A DNA stretch of 64,000 bases, taken from NCBI RefSeq assembly GCF_019084075.1, contig NZ_JAHREN010000001.1, positions 5,296,501-5,360,500 on the forward strand, read 5' to 3'. Source of the DNA: Siccirubricoccus sp. G192. GTDB lineage: Bacteria > Pseudomonadota > Alphaproteobacteria > Acetobacterales > Acetobacteraceae. Positions 1-10,482 of the stretch are shown here, in pieces (the stretch's first letter is position 1; each line of letters opens with the position of its first letter). The position numbers and the translations under genes were made by a program. Below the pieces are notes generated by a model. It did no database searches. It worked only from the letters and a program-made list of their open reading frames with translations, and had not been told where the DNA came from.

Positions 1-1240
1 TGGCGGCTCGGCTGGGGCGGCGGTTCGGCCGGGCGGAGCCGCGCGGTGAGGCGCTGGCCTATCTGCGCGGGCTGTTGTCGCCCCTGGAGCGCAAGAACGG
101 CTGGCAGTTGGCCGAGGCGGCCGGGCAGGCGAGCCCGGGTCGGGTGCAGGACTTCCTCGCGCGGACGCGCTGGAACGCCGAGGCGGTGCGAGACGACCTG
201 CGCGCCTATGTGGTCGAGCAGCTGGGCGACCCGAGCGCCGTGCTGGTGCTGGACGAGACCGGCTTCCTGAAGAAGGGCGCCCACTCGGCCGGGGTGCAGC
301 GGCAGTACAGCGGCACGGCGGGGCGGATCGAGAACTGCCAGATCGGCGTGTTCCTCGGCTATGCCAGCCGGCACGGGCGGGCGCTGATCGACCGCGCGCT
401 CTACCTGCCGCAGGGCTGGGCGGCGGATGCCGCGCGGCGCGCCAGGGCCGGCGTGCCGGCGGCGACCAGCTTTGCCACCAAGCCAGAACTTGGCCTGGCG
501 ATGCTGCAGCGGGCCTTCACGGCCGGCGTCCCCTGTGCCTGGGTCAGCGGCGACAGCGTCTATGGCGCCGACAGCCGCCTCCGGCGCGGCATCGAGGCCC
601 GGCCCTGCGGCTACGTGCTGGCGGTGACCTCCGGGCAGCGGCTCGGCCTGGTCCCGGTCGAGGAATGGCTGGCCGAGATCCCGCCCGGCGGCTGGCAGCG
701 GCTGAGCGCCGGCGAGGGCGCCAAGGGGCCGCGTCTCTACGACTGGGCCTGGCTGCCCTGTCGCGGGGCCGGCCCGGGCTGGCAGAAGGGCCTGCTGATC
801 CGGCGCAGCACCGCCAGGCCCGAGGGGTTCACCTACTACCTGACCCTCGCGCCCGCAGCCGCCACGCTGGCCGATCTGGTGCGGGTGGCGGGCACCCGCT
901 GGACCATCGAGAGCTGCTTCGAGGAGGCCAAGGGTGAGGTCGGCCTCGACCATTACGAGGTCCGCTCCTGGACCGGCTGGCACCGCCACATCACGCTCGC
1001 CATGCTGGCGCACGCCTACCTCGCCGTCCTGCGCCAGGGCGCCGTCGGGGGGAGAGGACAGCCGCGATCTCGCGGCCGACCTGCTGCCCCTCACCGTGCC
1101 CGAGGTGCGGCGCCTGCTCTGGCGTCTCGTCTGGGACCATCCATCCAGGCCGGACGCCGTGCTCCACTGGTCCACTTGGCGACGACGCCATCAGCAGCGT
1201 GCGCGCCGAGCCCACTGGCACAGACGGACACACCCCAGGC
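1..1240 (+). pseudogene. IS701-family transposase, 5' partial, frameshifted and truncated by IS30
   Basis: DDE transposase of the IS701 type. The protein shows the first acidic residue in the conserved block LVLDETGFLKKG (around 247-280), a second aspartate in SGDSVYG (around 547-567), and the glutamate region TIESCFEEAKGEVGLDHYEVR split here as TIESCFEEAK and GEVGLDHYEVR (around 904-965). The frame is lost at the six-G run 1047-1052: the C-terminal block LLPLTVPEVRRLLWRL continues in the next frame. The gene then runs into the IS30 terminus at 1241. No start is visible because the gene begins upstream. Not expected to be functional as it stands; the frameshift could be a sequencing error, the IS30 interruption is real structure. 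Confidence 0.85.
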
Positions 1241-2642
1241 TCAACTGGTCGTCGCAACGCCTGCCTGAGCCGATCGCAGCGCCTCGTCAAGCGCTTCGGC
1301 TGGCGTTCTCCAGCCGAGCGTCTTGCGAGGCCTGCCATTGAGCGCCGCAGCCACGGCCGCGAGGTCATCGGCGCCGTGCGCGCTCAGGTCAGTCCCCTTC
1401 GGGAAGTACTGCCGCAGCAGCCCGTTGGTGTTCTCGTTCGTGCCACGCTGCCACGGGCTGTGCGGCTCGCAGAAGTACACCTGCACGCCGGTGTCGATCC
1501 GCAGCCGGGCGTGCTCGCTCATCTCCGCCCCCTGGTCCCAGGTCAGCGACCGGCGCAGCGCCTCCGGCAGGGTGGTGATCATGCGGGTGATGGCGTCGCG
1601 CACCGCTTCCGCCCCATGCCCGGCCAGCGCCGGGCCGTTCTTGACGCGCGTTCCCTCTCCATGACCCGGCATGCGGGGCAGGTGCAGCAGCATCGTGAAC
1701 CGCGTCGTGCGCTCCACCAGGGTGCCGATTGCTGAGCTGCCAAGGCCAAGGATGAGGTCTCCCTCCCAATGCCCCGGCACGGCCCGGTCGTCCGCCTCCG
1801 CCGGGCGCTGGCTGATCAGCACCTCGGGCGCGACATGCGACTTGCCGCGCCCCCCGGCTCCGCGCCCGCGGCACGCGCAGCGCCCGCCCGGTTCGCAGGC
1901 AGGCCGTCAGCTCGCGGCGCAGCGCGCCGCGGCCCTGGACGTAGAGCGACTGGTAGATGGCCTCATGGCTGATCCGCATCGCACCATCGCCAGGAAAGTC
2001 GAGCCGCAGCCGCCGCGAGATCTGCTGCGGGCTCCATCCTCTCGCCCAGCGCCGAGGCTGCCTCGGTCCATGCCGCCGGCCCTTCCACGGCACCGCCGGT
2101 CCGGGCACCGTAGCCCCGCCTGGAGAGACCACGGCACCCGCCAGCCGATCTTGCACATACGCCCTCAGCGCCGGGTGCGTCACCAGCTTCGCCGGCTTCG
2201 GACGCCGCGCCGCCCGCTCAGCATGCCACTGCGCCGTCGTGGCCCTGTACTCCAGGTTGCCGCTGCGCGTGGCCGCATTGCGCCGTAGCTCGCGCGAGAC
2301 CGTCGATGCCGCCCGTCGCAGCCGCCGGGCAACCTCTCGCACTCCACAGCCCTGGGCTCGCAGCAGCGCAATCTCCTCGCGCTCCGCAAACAACAGGTAT
2401 CGTCCCGAAGGCGGCTTTGACGACCGCCCGAGCGTCGATGGTGGCATCCCGCCCGCCTCCCGAAACCAGCGGGACCCAACCGCCTCCGACACCCCCACGC
2501 CGATCGCCGCGTCCCAGCTCGACTGTCCCGCCGCAATCAACGTCCAGAAGCGCCGCTGGTCCTCACGCCGGGCTACTCCCGGGCGGCCTGGCGAAGGAGA
2601 CTTCGCCCGCAAAGCCCGATCCGAACGCCGCCGACCCGCCAT
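1241..2642 (-). pseudogene. IS30-family transposase, frameshifted
   Basis: About 467 codons on the minus strand, ATG at 2642-2640. The N-terminal part has the helix-turn-helix typical of the family (REEIALLRAQGCGVREVARR, then STVSRELRRNAATR, around 2260-2410) and the block ISHEAIYQSLYVQGRGALRR. The catalytic DDE part is in another frame (1241-1822): GHWEGDLILG with the first aspartate, TWDQGAEM, and PWQRGTNENTNGLLRQYFPKG with the final glutamate. The frame change falls at a six-C run (1850-1855). One missing base would restore a full-length transposase, so either an inactive copy or a consensus error. Confidence 0.88.
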
Positions 2643-2682
2643 CGCAACCACCCTCCGCCTTGGTGTTGCGACGACCACTTGA
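1241..2682 (-). mobile_element. IS30-family insertion sequence, complete (about 1.44 kb)
   Basis: Both ends are visible as a near-perfect inverted repeat: 1241-1261 begins tcaactggtcgtcgcaac, and the reverse complement of 2662-2682 begins tcaagtggtcgtcgcaac, with two mismatches over 21 bp. The transposase stop codon lies inside the left repeat. No convincing short target duplication is seen (left flank ends aggc, right flank begins atcc). The element sits in the tail of the IS701 transposase gene, giving a nested insertion. Confidence 0.85.
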
Positions 2683-2832
2683 ATCCACCCACCATGACCA
2701 AACACGGCTGTAGTACTAGTCCCGGGCTCAAGAGCCCCAGCGGCCCACGGGCTCCCGCCCACGATCAGCCTCGCCGGAGCTGCCCCGGCAGGCAAGGGAG
2801 AGATACAAGTGGCCGCCAGACTCCCGCCAGGC

Positions 2833-5800
2833 TCAGGCGATCACCTGGATCTCGCTGGCCAGCAGCGCCGGGGTATTGGTGAAGATCGCCAGCAGCACCG
2901 CCGCCGCCGTGCCGGTTCCGTCCACATCCCAGCGGAGCGCGCCGCTTGGCCGGTCATAGAGGAACTGGCCGAAACCCGCCGTCGCCACGGTGCCGTTCAC
3001 GAAGCGGGCAGCATCCAGGACGCCGAGGGCCGTCTCCAGCCCGCCCTGGAACCCGGCGGCCGAGATCTCGATGCCGTCCTCCGGGATGTAATAGGCCAGG
3101 ATCGTGTCGCCCCCCTCCGCCGCCGAGGCATAGCGGAACACGTCCAGCCCCGCCTGCCCGTTCAACTGGTCGGCGCCCTCACCGCCCTGCAGCGTATCGT
3201 TGCCGGCGCCGCCGAACAGCGTATCCGCGCCGGCGCCGCCCGAGAGCCAGTCGTCGCCGTTGAGGCCCGAGAGGCTGTCGTCGCCATCGAGGCCGGAGAG
3301 GCGGTTCGCGGCGTTGTTGCCGATGATGCTGTTGCCCAGTTCGTTGCCGGCGCCATCGGTCGCCTGGCCGCCGGTCAGGGTCAGGTTCTCCACCGCCGCG
3401 CCAAGGGTGAAGCTCACCAGGGACTGCACCAGGTCGATCCCCTCACCCAGCAGTTCCACCACCAGATCGCCGAGGTCGTCCACCACATAGAGGTCGTCGC
3501 CGGTGCCGCCCGCCAGGCTGTCCGCGCCGGCTCCGCCATCCAAGGTGTCGTTGCCGCCGCCGCCGAGCAGTGTGTCGCTCCCGCCCAAGCCCTTGAGCAG
3601 GTTCGCCGCGCCATTGCCGGTGATGCTGTTGTCGAGGGTATTGCCGGTGCCGTTGATCGCCAGGCTGCCGGCCAGGGTCAGCGCCTCCACCAGCCGGGGC
3701 AGGGTGAAGGTGATGGAGGAATGGACGCTATCCATTCCCTCGCCGGTTTCCTGCACCACATCGCCGGCATTGTCGACGATGTAGAGGTCGTCCCCCAAGC
3801 CGCCGATCATCAGGTCCGCGCCGGTGCCGCCATCCAGCAGGTCATTGCCGGAGCCGCCGAGCAGCGTGTCGAGTCCCGTCCCGCCGAACAGCAGGTCGTT
3901 GCCGGCGCCGCCATCCAGCGAGTCCGCATCCTGGCCGCCATCCAGCAGGTCGTCGCCATTGCCGCCGAGCAGCGTGTCCATCCCCTGATAGCCGAAGAGC
4001 CGGTCATTGCCGTCATGCGCGTTCAGCAGATCGGCTCCGAGGCGACCGATCATCAGGTCATGGCCGGCCCCGCCCAGCATGCTGTCGCCGGCCGTGGTCC
4101 CGACCTGGTAGTCGTTGCCAGTGCCGCCCTGGTACTTGCCCATCCGGGGCGCCGCCTGGACCGTGTCGTAATCCTGATAGCCAAGCACCAGCGTGGTGGT
4201 GGCGGTATTGCCCAGGCCATCCGCCACGCTGAGGCCGACCGCATCCGCGAAGCCGATGCCGGTGCCCGACACCGCACCATCCGATGTCTCAATGTCGGGG
4301 GCAAGCGCCACAGGGCCTGCGATGTATTCCACCCGCCCGGCATTGATGTCCTGCTGGCTGAAGCTCGCGCCCACTCCGATCGCGACGCCGTTCAGCAGCA
4401 GCCGGCCGAGGGGCGCGGCGGTGATCGTGTAGGTCACGCCGGCGCTTCCGGGCGAGGAGGCGAAAAGATCCTCGGCATCGAGCCGCAGGCGCAGTTCCGC
4501 CGCATCCAGCGCCGTGGCCAGCGCCGAATGTCCCACCACCAGCCCGAAGGGCGTGGTGATGTTCACCGTGATGGTGGAGGAGGCGCGGTCGCCGGCGCCA
4601 TTCCCGTTCGCCACCGTGTAGTGGAAGACCTCGGAGACAAGCGGGCTGGTGCCCAGCGCGATGGTGTCGGGATCGGTGTGGTCCAGTACGTAGCGGTAGC
4701 CGCCATTGGCCCGGAGGAACAGCGTGCCGAACCGGCCGCCTATCGCCGCTTCCTGAGTGGCCGGGTCGAAGACCAGCGGCGCCTGCGCCAGGTTGTCCCA
4801 GGAGGCTTCCCGCACGGTCAGCGGCACACCGAACGGAACGGCATCGGGATCGCTGAAGTTGTCGGCGAGGCTTCCCACCCGCTCCACCGGGCCGGTCAAC
4901 CCGGCGCCGATGGTGCCGAGCGCAATCAGCACGGCCTCCGGCGTGACGATCGGCTGGTCATTGGTGCCGCGGATCTGCACTGTGATGGTGGAGGAGGCGC
5001 GATTCTCCGCCCCGGCCCCATTGGCGACCGTATAGGCGAAGACGTCATTCACCCTTTGCCCGTCGGTCAGTGCCTGGACATCGTCATCCGCATTGTCGAG
5101 CACGTAGCGGTAGTCGCCATTGGCCTGGATATACAGGTTGCCGTAGAGGCCGCTGAGCGTCGCCTCAAAGATCCCGGGCGAGGTTTCCAGGAAGACCAGG
5201 TCGATCTGGGGCTGGTCCTGCCGGGCGCCCTGCGTCACCCGCAGCGCCGCCGCCTCCCCCCGCGTCGGCATCGCCGAGCACCCCCGCGGTGGCCAGGCGC
5301 CCGATGACGGCGCTCGAATGCTCGACGCCGAACCCGGCCTCCGACAGCGGGACCGGATTGGCGATCAGCGGCACCGCGGTCGGCCGGTCGTTCACCCCCT
5401 GGATGGTGATCGTGATGTCCTGCCGTGCCCCGCCGGCGCCGCCGCCCACCACCTGGCCCAGCAGGGAAGTGCCCTCATAGCCGACCGCAAGCCAGGTCGC
5501 CACGACCCCGCCGCCCGGCAGGGCCATGATTTCGCCGAGTTCCTGCGTTCCCTGTCCCTGCGGGCTGACCGGGAAGCCGGCGCCCTCGGCGGTGCCCAGG
5601 GCGGTATAGGCCTGCGCGAAGACCGTGGTGCCCTGGCCGCCCAGTTCCGACCACAGGATGGTGAAGCCGCCGCCCGCCGTCGCCGCCACGCGCGGCCCGT
5701 ATTGCAGGCCGGCAGCATCGCCGCCATCCGCCTCGAAGCGATTGCCGACCGCCATGCCATCGGCCGAAAAGACCTGGCCCCGGACCCTGGAATCCTCCAA

Positions 5801-7537
5801 CCCCTGCCAGATCACAACGAAGCCGCCACCTTCCAGCGGCACGGCTTCCAGATCCACGGCAAGGACCGGGTCGAGGTCACCGCCAACCAGCAGGATGTCG
5901 CCCCGCGGGCTGCAATCCGCGTTGAAGAGGCGGATGCAGACTTCGGAAGCGCCGCCGCCGCTCTGCCAGCACAGGACGAAGCCGCCATCCGCCAGCGGCG
6001 TGGTGCAGAGCCCGCCATACTGGTCGGCGGAGTACCGGGCATACCCCAGATCGTTCGCATAGACGGGCACGCCAAGCTTCTGGCCCTGGCTGTCGAACAT
6101 CTGGAAGATCACGCCGATGAAGCCGGTATCCAGCTCAGCCCAATTCCAGACCGCGACGAAACCACCCCCGGCGAGGCCGATGACCTGGCTGCCATCGACA
6201 TCGGGCAGCAGGGATTCGCCCGTGGGCGCCTGGTCCGGCGTGATGCGGGATTCCGCCGGCGTCACCAGGTCGGGGCCGGGCAGCTTGGTGGCACCGTCCG
6301 GTCCGGTCTCGAAAATCTGGCCCTGCAGGAATGAGGTGATGCTGGTCGGGTTGCCGGGAAGCGGATCATCCCGCTCCTCCTGCGACCGCCAGGTGACCAG
6401 GAAGCGGTCATCCGCCAGGTCGATCACCTCCGGCAGGTCCTGGTTGCCGGGCAGGGTGGTATTGGCGAGGAATTCGGTGCCGATCGCAACTCCGCCGGCA
6501 TTGAAGACCTGACCGGAGACGGCATAGGACAGTTCGCCGCCGCCGGCCCCGGGCAGCGGCCCGGCATCGCCATCCGAGCGCCACAGCACGACGAAGCCGC
6601 CGCTGCTGAGCGCCGCCACCGTCGGGGTCTGCGCGCCAAGCTCCGGGCTGCTGGTATTGACCCGGAATTCGTCCGTCGTCGCATGGCCGCCGGCGTCGAA
6701 GAGCCGGGCATGGACGCTGGGGAAATCCTCGCCCTCGCGGATCCCGGTCCAGACCAGCACGAAGCCGCCGCCGGCCAGGGCCGCCATGCGCTGGTCGTGT
6801 TGCTCGATCGCCGGAGTCGGGCTGGCCGCGAATGCCGCATTGGTGCCGACGCTGACGGAATAGACCTGCGTCAGGGTATCGCCCGCGCCAAGCTGCTGGA
6901 TCGCGCGGTCATCCACCGCGAAATTCCAGGTGACCTGGCCGGTTCCCGGGCCGGTGTCCTGATGCGTCACCGAGAAGGTGCCGAGGGCGACGGGGCCGAC
7001 CGCCGCCTCGCTGCTCACCACCGACTTCAGGTCGAAGCGGACGCCATGCAGGCTGCCGGCATCCTGGTCGGTGAAGCCGAATTGGCCTGAAGTGGTCAGG
7101 ATGGGCGGTGCCGGCGGCGCCGGCATGTTCTGGTCCTCGGTCAGCGTGCCGCTGACCTGGCCACCGGGAGTGATCACGACCGGGTCGTCGCGGTCCAGCA
7201 CCCCGAGCGTGAAGCTCCGCTGCAGGGTCACGGGCATGCCCGCCTCGGTGAAACTCGCGCGGAGCGTCAGCGGCACCTGGGACGCCGCCTCGAAATCCAG
7301 GGCGATGCCGGGCTTCAGGCGGAGCGCCGGGGCGCCGCCCGAGACATCCACCTCGAAGCGGCTGTCCGGCAGGCCGCCGCTACCGAGCACCTGGAAGCTC
7401 ACCGCGAGAGGCACCGGCGCCGCCACGGTGAGCATTCCGATCACGGCGCCGGCCTGGTTTTCAGCGACAAGGCTGTTCGAGAGAGCGAGGCCGCTCCCGT
7501 CGGGCCCGGCATCCGTAAAGGCCAGGGGCGTCACCAT
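2833..7537 (-). CDS. Giant RTX/VCBS calcium-binding repeat protein (one frameshift)
   Basis: About 1,570 residues once a single frameshift at the six-C run 5256-5261 is bridged. ATG at 7537 is preferred over an in-frame GTG at 7558 because GGAGTGGAG lies just upstream. No Sec signal is seen. The N-terminal half (nt 5480-6800) carries about eight copies of a GGGFVxxW motif, suggestive of a beta-propeller. Then come two VCBS-type repeats (YRYVLDNADDD near 5100; GYRYVLDHTDPD near 4690), a cadherin-3-like segment (LLLNGVAIGVG near 4390) and many RTX nonapeptides of the form GGxGxDxLxGG (about 2960-4140). Such proteins fold on Ca2+ outside the cell and normally leave through type I secretion, but no type I genes are in the window. 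It lies 205 bp downstream of the last secretion gene on the same strand, so cotranscription is possible. Confidence 0.85.
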
Positions 7538-7559
7538 GCTCTCCACTCCGTTCCCCACA

Positions 7560-7680
7560 GATCGAGGGTCATTCTGGGGGCAAAGCGAATCTGCGTCGTT
7601 TCAAATAGGTGTGTATATTTATCTGGATGAGCCAAAATATTAAAATACCAAAGTAATCCTATTGCGCTTCATGAAAGAAG
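7560..7680 (-). promoter_or_regulatory. AT-rich leader, candidate promoter of the RTX gene
   Basis: A markedly AT-rich stretch in otherwise very GC-rich DNA, directly upstream of the RTX gene. On the minus strand it contains TTTGGTATTTTAATATTTTG and GATAAATATACAC, which could supply -35 and -10 elements, though no pair has ideal spacing. This is composition-based evidence; it suggests the RTX gene has its own promoter and may be separately regulated or horizontally acquired. Confidence 0.35.
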
Positions 7681-7742
7681 CAGGGATTCGGGTCCTGCTG
7701 CTATATTGCATACTGTCCGCGAGTAGATCCTTATCCCGGCAG

Positions 7743-8232
7743 CTATTCTCCCCGGGCAAGCCCCTCCGCCGCCAGTGCCCGTGCCAACAGGGTGAGCCGC
7801 TGCTCGCCGCGGGTAAGATCCACCCCTTCCGCAAAGATGCGCGCCACCCGCCAGCCCTCGACCTCCTCGCCCTCCACCACCCGCGCCGTCCGGTCATCCG
7901 CGAGCCGCAGCAATGCCACCGCGCCTTCCGGCCGCAGCACCACGCCGCTGGCAGCCGCGGGCGGCGGCGATTCCCGGCGCGGCCAGCATGAGGGGCACCG
8001 GCTCCGGCGGTGGTTCCGGCGGCCGCCGGGTGGCGGCGAAAAGCGGGCGGGCCACCTGCTCCGGCCAGGGTCCGGCAGCCGGCCCCGGCGGGGGCGGGCT
8101 GGCGGGGCGGGGTGGCGGCGCCTCGGCAAACCCGGTGGGCACGGGCAGGTCGCCAGGGCCGCCCTCCCCCGCCAGGGCGAGCCAGCCAAGCCCGCCACAG
8201 GCCAGCAGCAGCAAGGGCAGCCGCAGCCTCAT
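7743..8232 (-). CDS. gspN: Type II secretion system protein N/C-like (frameshifted)
   Basis: Small inner-membrane/periplasmic component of the type II secretion system. ATG at 8232 overlaps the gspM stop in an ATGA. The N-terminus is a hydrophobic anchor (LRLPLLLLACGGLGWLALAG) followed by a Pro-rich linker and the block EQVARPLFAATRRPPEP, typical of short GspC/GspN proteins. The C-terminal domain (GVVLRPEGAVALLRLADD, VVEGEEVEGWRVARI) is in a different frame, so one frameshift lies near 7960-8000. Last gene of the twelve-gene oxidase/secretion operon. GspC and GspN are hard to separate at this length; no PDZ or coiled-coil domain is present. Confidence 0.7.
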
Positions 8233-8795
8233 GGCGCCGCCTCCGGGCCGCCGCGCAGCCCGCGGAGTTCGATCTGCACTTCCAACTGCCGCAGCGCGGC
8301 CCCGCGCCCGGCGGCCGGGGTGAGGCTGAGCGAGGCCACCTGCAGCAGCATTCGGCCGGTTTCCAGCTCGGTCAGCAGGTCGCGCAGCCCGCCGGGCTCG
8401 GTCTGCAGTCGGGCTCGCACGCCGATTATGCCATCTCCGGCCCGGCCTTCCGGCAGGGTCTCGATGCTCTGCACGATGCCGCCATGCCGGGCCGCCGCTT
8501 CCCGCAGCCGGCGCTGCAATCCCGCCCCGGCCAGCGCATGGCTGCCGCCCGGCACGCCCTCCGCCGCGCCGGCCAGGGATTCGCGCAGCCCGGCCACCTC
8601 GGCCTCCAGCGCCGGGCGGCGGGAGGCCAGGGCGAGGGCGCGCGATTCCACCGCGAGAGCGCGGTCCTGCCGCAGCACCAGCGCCTCCCGCGCCTCCATC
8701 CAGGGCGTCAGCAGCAGCGCCCATGCCAACAGCAGCGGCAGCGCGAGCAGACCGAGCGCTGCCAGCCGCCGCACCGGTTGCGAGAGCCCAGTCAT
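8229..8795 (-). CDS. gspM: Type II secretion system protein GspM
   Basis: 188 residues with one N-terminal transmembrane helix (LAALGLLALPLLLAWALLL, about residues 10-29) followed by a coiled-coil stretch rich in Glu, Arg and Leu (about 30-75) and a small ferredoxin-like domain. This is the usual layout of GspM, which pairs with GspL to form the inner-membrane assembly platform. It overlaps gspL by 4 bp at its start and gspN by 4 bp at its end, so translation is likely coupled. Identification rests on layout and context rather than a diagnostic motif. Confidence 0.78.
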   Translation of the reverse strand: MTGLSQPVRRLAALGLLALPLLLAWALLLTPWMEAREALVLRQDRALAVESRALALASRRPALEAEVAGLRESLAGAAEGVPGGSHALAGAGLQRRLREAAARHGGIVQSIETLPEGRAGDGIIGVRARLQTEPGGLRDLLTELETGRMLLQVASLSLTPAAGRGAALRQLEVQIELRGLRGGPEAAP

Positions 8796-9871
8796 CGCCC
8801 GGCCGTTCGCAGCGGATCGGCCGCGGCCGGGACCACCAGGCGGAGCGCGATCTGGAAACGCTCCGCCGTCTCGCGGCGCTCCCGCGTGACCGGTGCGGAG
8901 AAGCGCACCTCGCGCAGCATGGGCGAGGCATGCAGCAGCTCAAGCAGCCCATCGGCGCGGGCGGCAAAGCCGGTCAGCGAGAGCTGATCGCCAGTCAGCC
9001 GCAGTTCCGAAAGCCAGACCTCATCCGGCAGCCGCTCCGCCAATTCCTCCAGCAGCACCACCGCGGCGGGGCGATCGCCACGCAGCGCCGCCGCCAGGTC
9101 CAGCCGCGCCCGCAGCGCCGCCGCCCGCTCCTCCAGCGCCAGCACCTGGCCGGCCGCGACGCGCGCCGTGGCGGCCCGCGCCTCCAGCGCCGCCACCGCG
9201 GCCTCGCCCTGCCTGAGATCCTGGAGCGCCAGATGCAGCAGCAGCAGCGCCACACCGGCGGCGAGCCCGGCCTCGGCCAGGCTGCGCCAACGGCGGCGCG
9301 GCGGAGCGAGCGCATCCAGCGGCACGCCGGGCCAGGCGGCATCCGGGTCCGGCCGCGCGACGATCGGCGCCACCAGCCCGGCCTCGCGCAGCGCAGCGGC
9401 GGTGCCGGCGACCAGATGCCGCGGCAGCATCGCCACCTCCACCTCGATCCGCTGCTGCTCCGGCAGACGGCGCAGGACGCGGGCAGTCCAGACCACCTCA
9501 TGCGCGGCGAAGGGAATATGCTGCTCGATCTCGAAGCCGAGCACGGCGTCGAGCCTGGCCTCCGCCGCTTCCGGCAGCCGCAGCACCCGCCGCAGCACCC
9601 AGTCCGGCAGCACCGCCAGCACCAACCGGTCCTCGGCGGCGAGGGCCCGGATCGCCGCGCCGCGCCGGGCGGCCGCGAAGGGCAGCAACGCCCGCCAGCC
9701 GGTGCGCGTGGCGCGCGCGACAAAGGGCGCCTCGCCCCGCAGGTCGAGCAGGTGGCGCGGCCCGGCGCGGCGCAGCCGGGCCGGCAGCATCTCCGCCAGT
9801 TCCTCCCGCCACCAGCGCCCGAAGGCGCGCCCCCGGGCCGCCAGCGCGGCGATATCGCTGCGGCCGCTCAT
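8792..9871 (-). CDS. gspL: Type II secretion system protein GspL
   Basis: 359 residues from ATG at 9871, which forms an ATGA overlap with gspJ; a longer in-frame start at 9997 would run deep into gspJ and is rejected. The N-terminal two thirds resemble the cytoplasmic actin-like fold of GspL/PilM (LLDLRGEAPFVARA; VLGFEIEQHIPFAAHEVVW). A transmembrane segment follows (AGLAAGVALLLLHLAL, about 215-235), then a coiled coil rich in Ala, Glu and Arg and a PilN-like periplasmic domain (VVLLEELAERLPDEVWLSEL). GspL recruits the GspE ATPase to the inner membrane. Confidence 0.88.
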   Translation of the reverse strand: MSGRSDIAALAARGRAFGRWWREELAEMLPARLRRAGPRHLLDLRGEAPFVARATRTGWRALLPFAAARRGAAIRALAAEDRLVLAVLPDWVLRRVLRLPEAAEARLDAVLGFEIEQHIPFAAHEVVWTARVLRRLPEQQRIEVEVAMLPRHLVAGTAAALREAGLVAPIVARPDPDAAWPGVPLDALAPPRRRWRSLAEAGLAAGVALLLLHLALQDLRQGEAAVAALEARAATARVAAGQVLALEERAAALRARLDLAAALRGDRPAAVVLLEELAERLPDEVWLSELRLTGDQLSLTGFAARADGLLELLHASPMLREVRFSAPVTRERRETAERFQIALRLVVPAAADPLRTAGR

Positions 9872-10482
9872 GCCCCAGGCATCCGGGTGGCGGCCAGACG
9901 CGGCGCGACCAGCAGCGGCGGCCAGTGGCGCGTATCGCCCGGCTTGAAGGCGATGGCCAATCCCACCACCGCCGGCAGGGCGCTGGCCTCTGACCATGCA
10001 TCGTGCCAGGCCGCCGCCTCGCGCGGCCGCGGCACGCCGAAATAGCGCAGGCGGAGCATCGCCACATTCTCCAGCAGCAGGCGGCCGGCAGTGCCTTCGC
10101 CCTCGGCCGCGCCGCGCAGCGGCCGCCAGCGCAGTTGCACCGCCTCCGCCTCGCGCCGCAATCCCACCAGCGCGAGCCCGGACACACCGAAGCGGCCAGG
10201 CAATTCGGTGATGAAGGCCAGGCGCTCCGCACCGCCCTCGAAGAGCACCGCCGGGCGGCCGCCTGATCCCTCGCCCACCACCGGCACGGCGGCGAGCAGC
10301 CGCAGCCGCAGCAGGTCCTGCACCGCCGTCAGCGCGGTATTGTCGGCAACCGCCACCGCCCCCGCCCGCCCCACCAGGCCGAGACTCGCCAGGCCCAGTG
10401 TCGAGACCAGGCCGAGCAGCACCAGCCCGACCAGCGTCTCCACCAGGGTCATGCCGGGGCGCGCCAGCCGGAGCCGCGTCAT
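9868..10482 (-). CDS. gspJ: Type II secretion minor pseudopilin GspJ
   Basis: 204 residues. The prepilin signal is short and basic with the cleavage motif PGMTLVETLVGLVLLG, so processing after Gly leaves Met at +1 and the conserved Glu at +5. A hydrophobic helix follows and then a globular domain. Length and order after gspI fit GspJ, which with GspI and GspK forms the pseudopilus tip. It overlaps gspI and gspL by 4 bp each. Processing is expected from the GspO peptidase encoded in the divergent operon. Confidence 0.88.
   Translation of the reverse strand: MTRLRLARPGMTLVETLVGLVLLGLVSTLGLASLGLVGRAGAVAVADNTALTAVQDLLRLRLLAAVPVVGEGSGGRPAVLFEGGAERLAFITELPGRFGVSGLALVGLRREAEAVQLRWRPLRGAAEGEGTAGRLLLENVAMLRLRYFGVPRPREAAAWHDAWSEASALPAVVGLAIAFKPGDTRHWPPLLVAPRLAATRMPGA

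Larger units (their letters stand above)
1..2715 (+). mobile_element. IS701-family insertion element, left end outside window, interrupted by IS30
   Basis: The transposase reading frame is already open at the window edge, so the left end lies outside. The coding sequence is cut at 1240 by the IS30-type element (1241-2682). Sequence resuming at 2683 ends in a short tail (ggctgtagta followed by ctag at 2716-2719) that resembles an IS701 right end, because that family often targets a CTAG-like site. The placement of the right end is an inference from that short motif; without the left terminus the inverted repeat cannot be compared. Confidence 0.5.

Noticed and set aside
2960..4140. Tandem DNA repeat array
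   Set aside because: The periodicity reflects RTX nonapeptide coding repeats, not an independent DNA repeat.
5256..5261. Programmed ribosomal frameshift in the RTX gene
   Set aside because: A plain C run with no slippery heptamer pattern or stimulatory structure evident, and similar breaks occur in many unrelated genes.
2809..5307. 832-codon plus-strand ORF opposite the RTX gene
   Set aside because: Repetitive Ala/Val/Gly text mirroring the RTX repeats; no start signal and no family.
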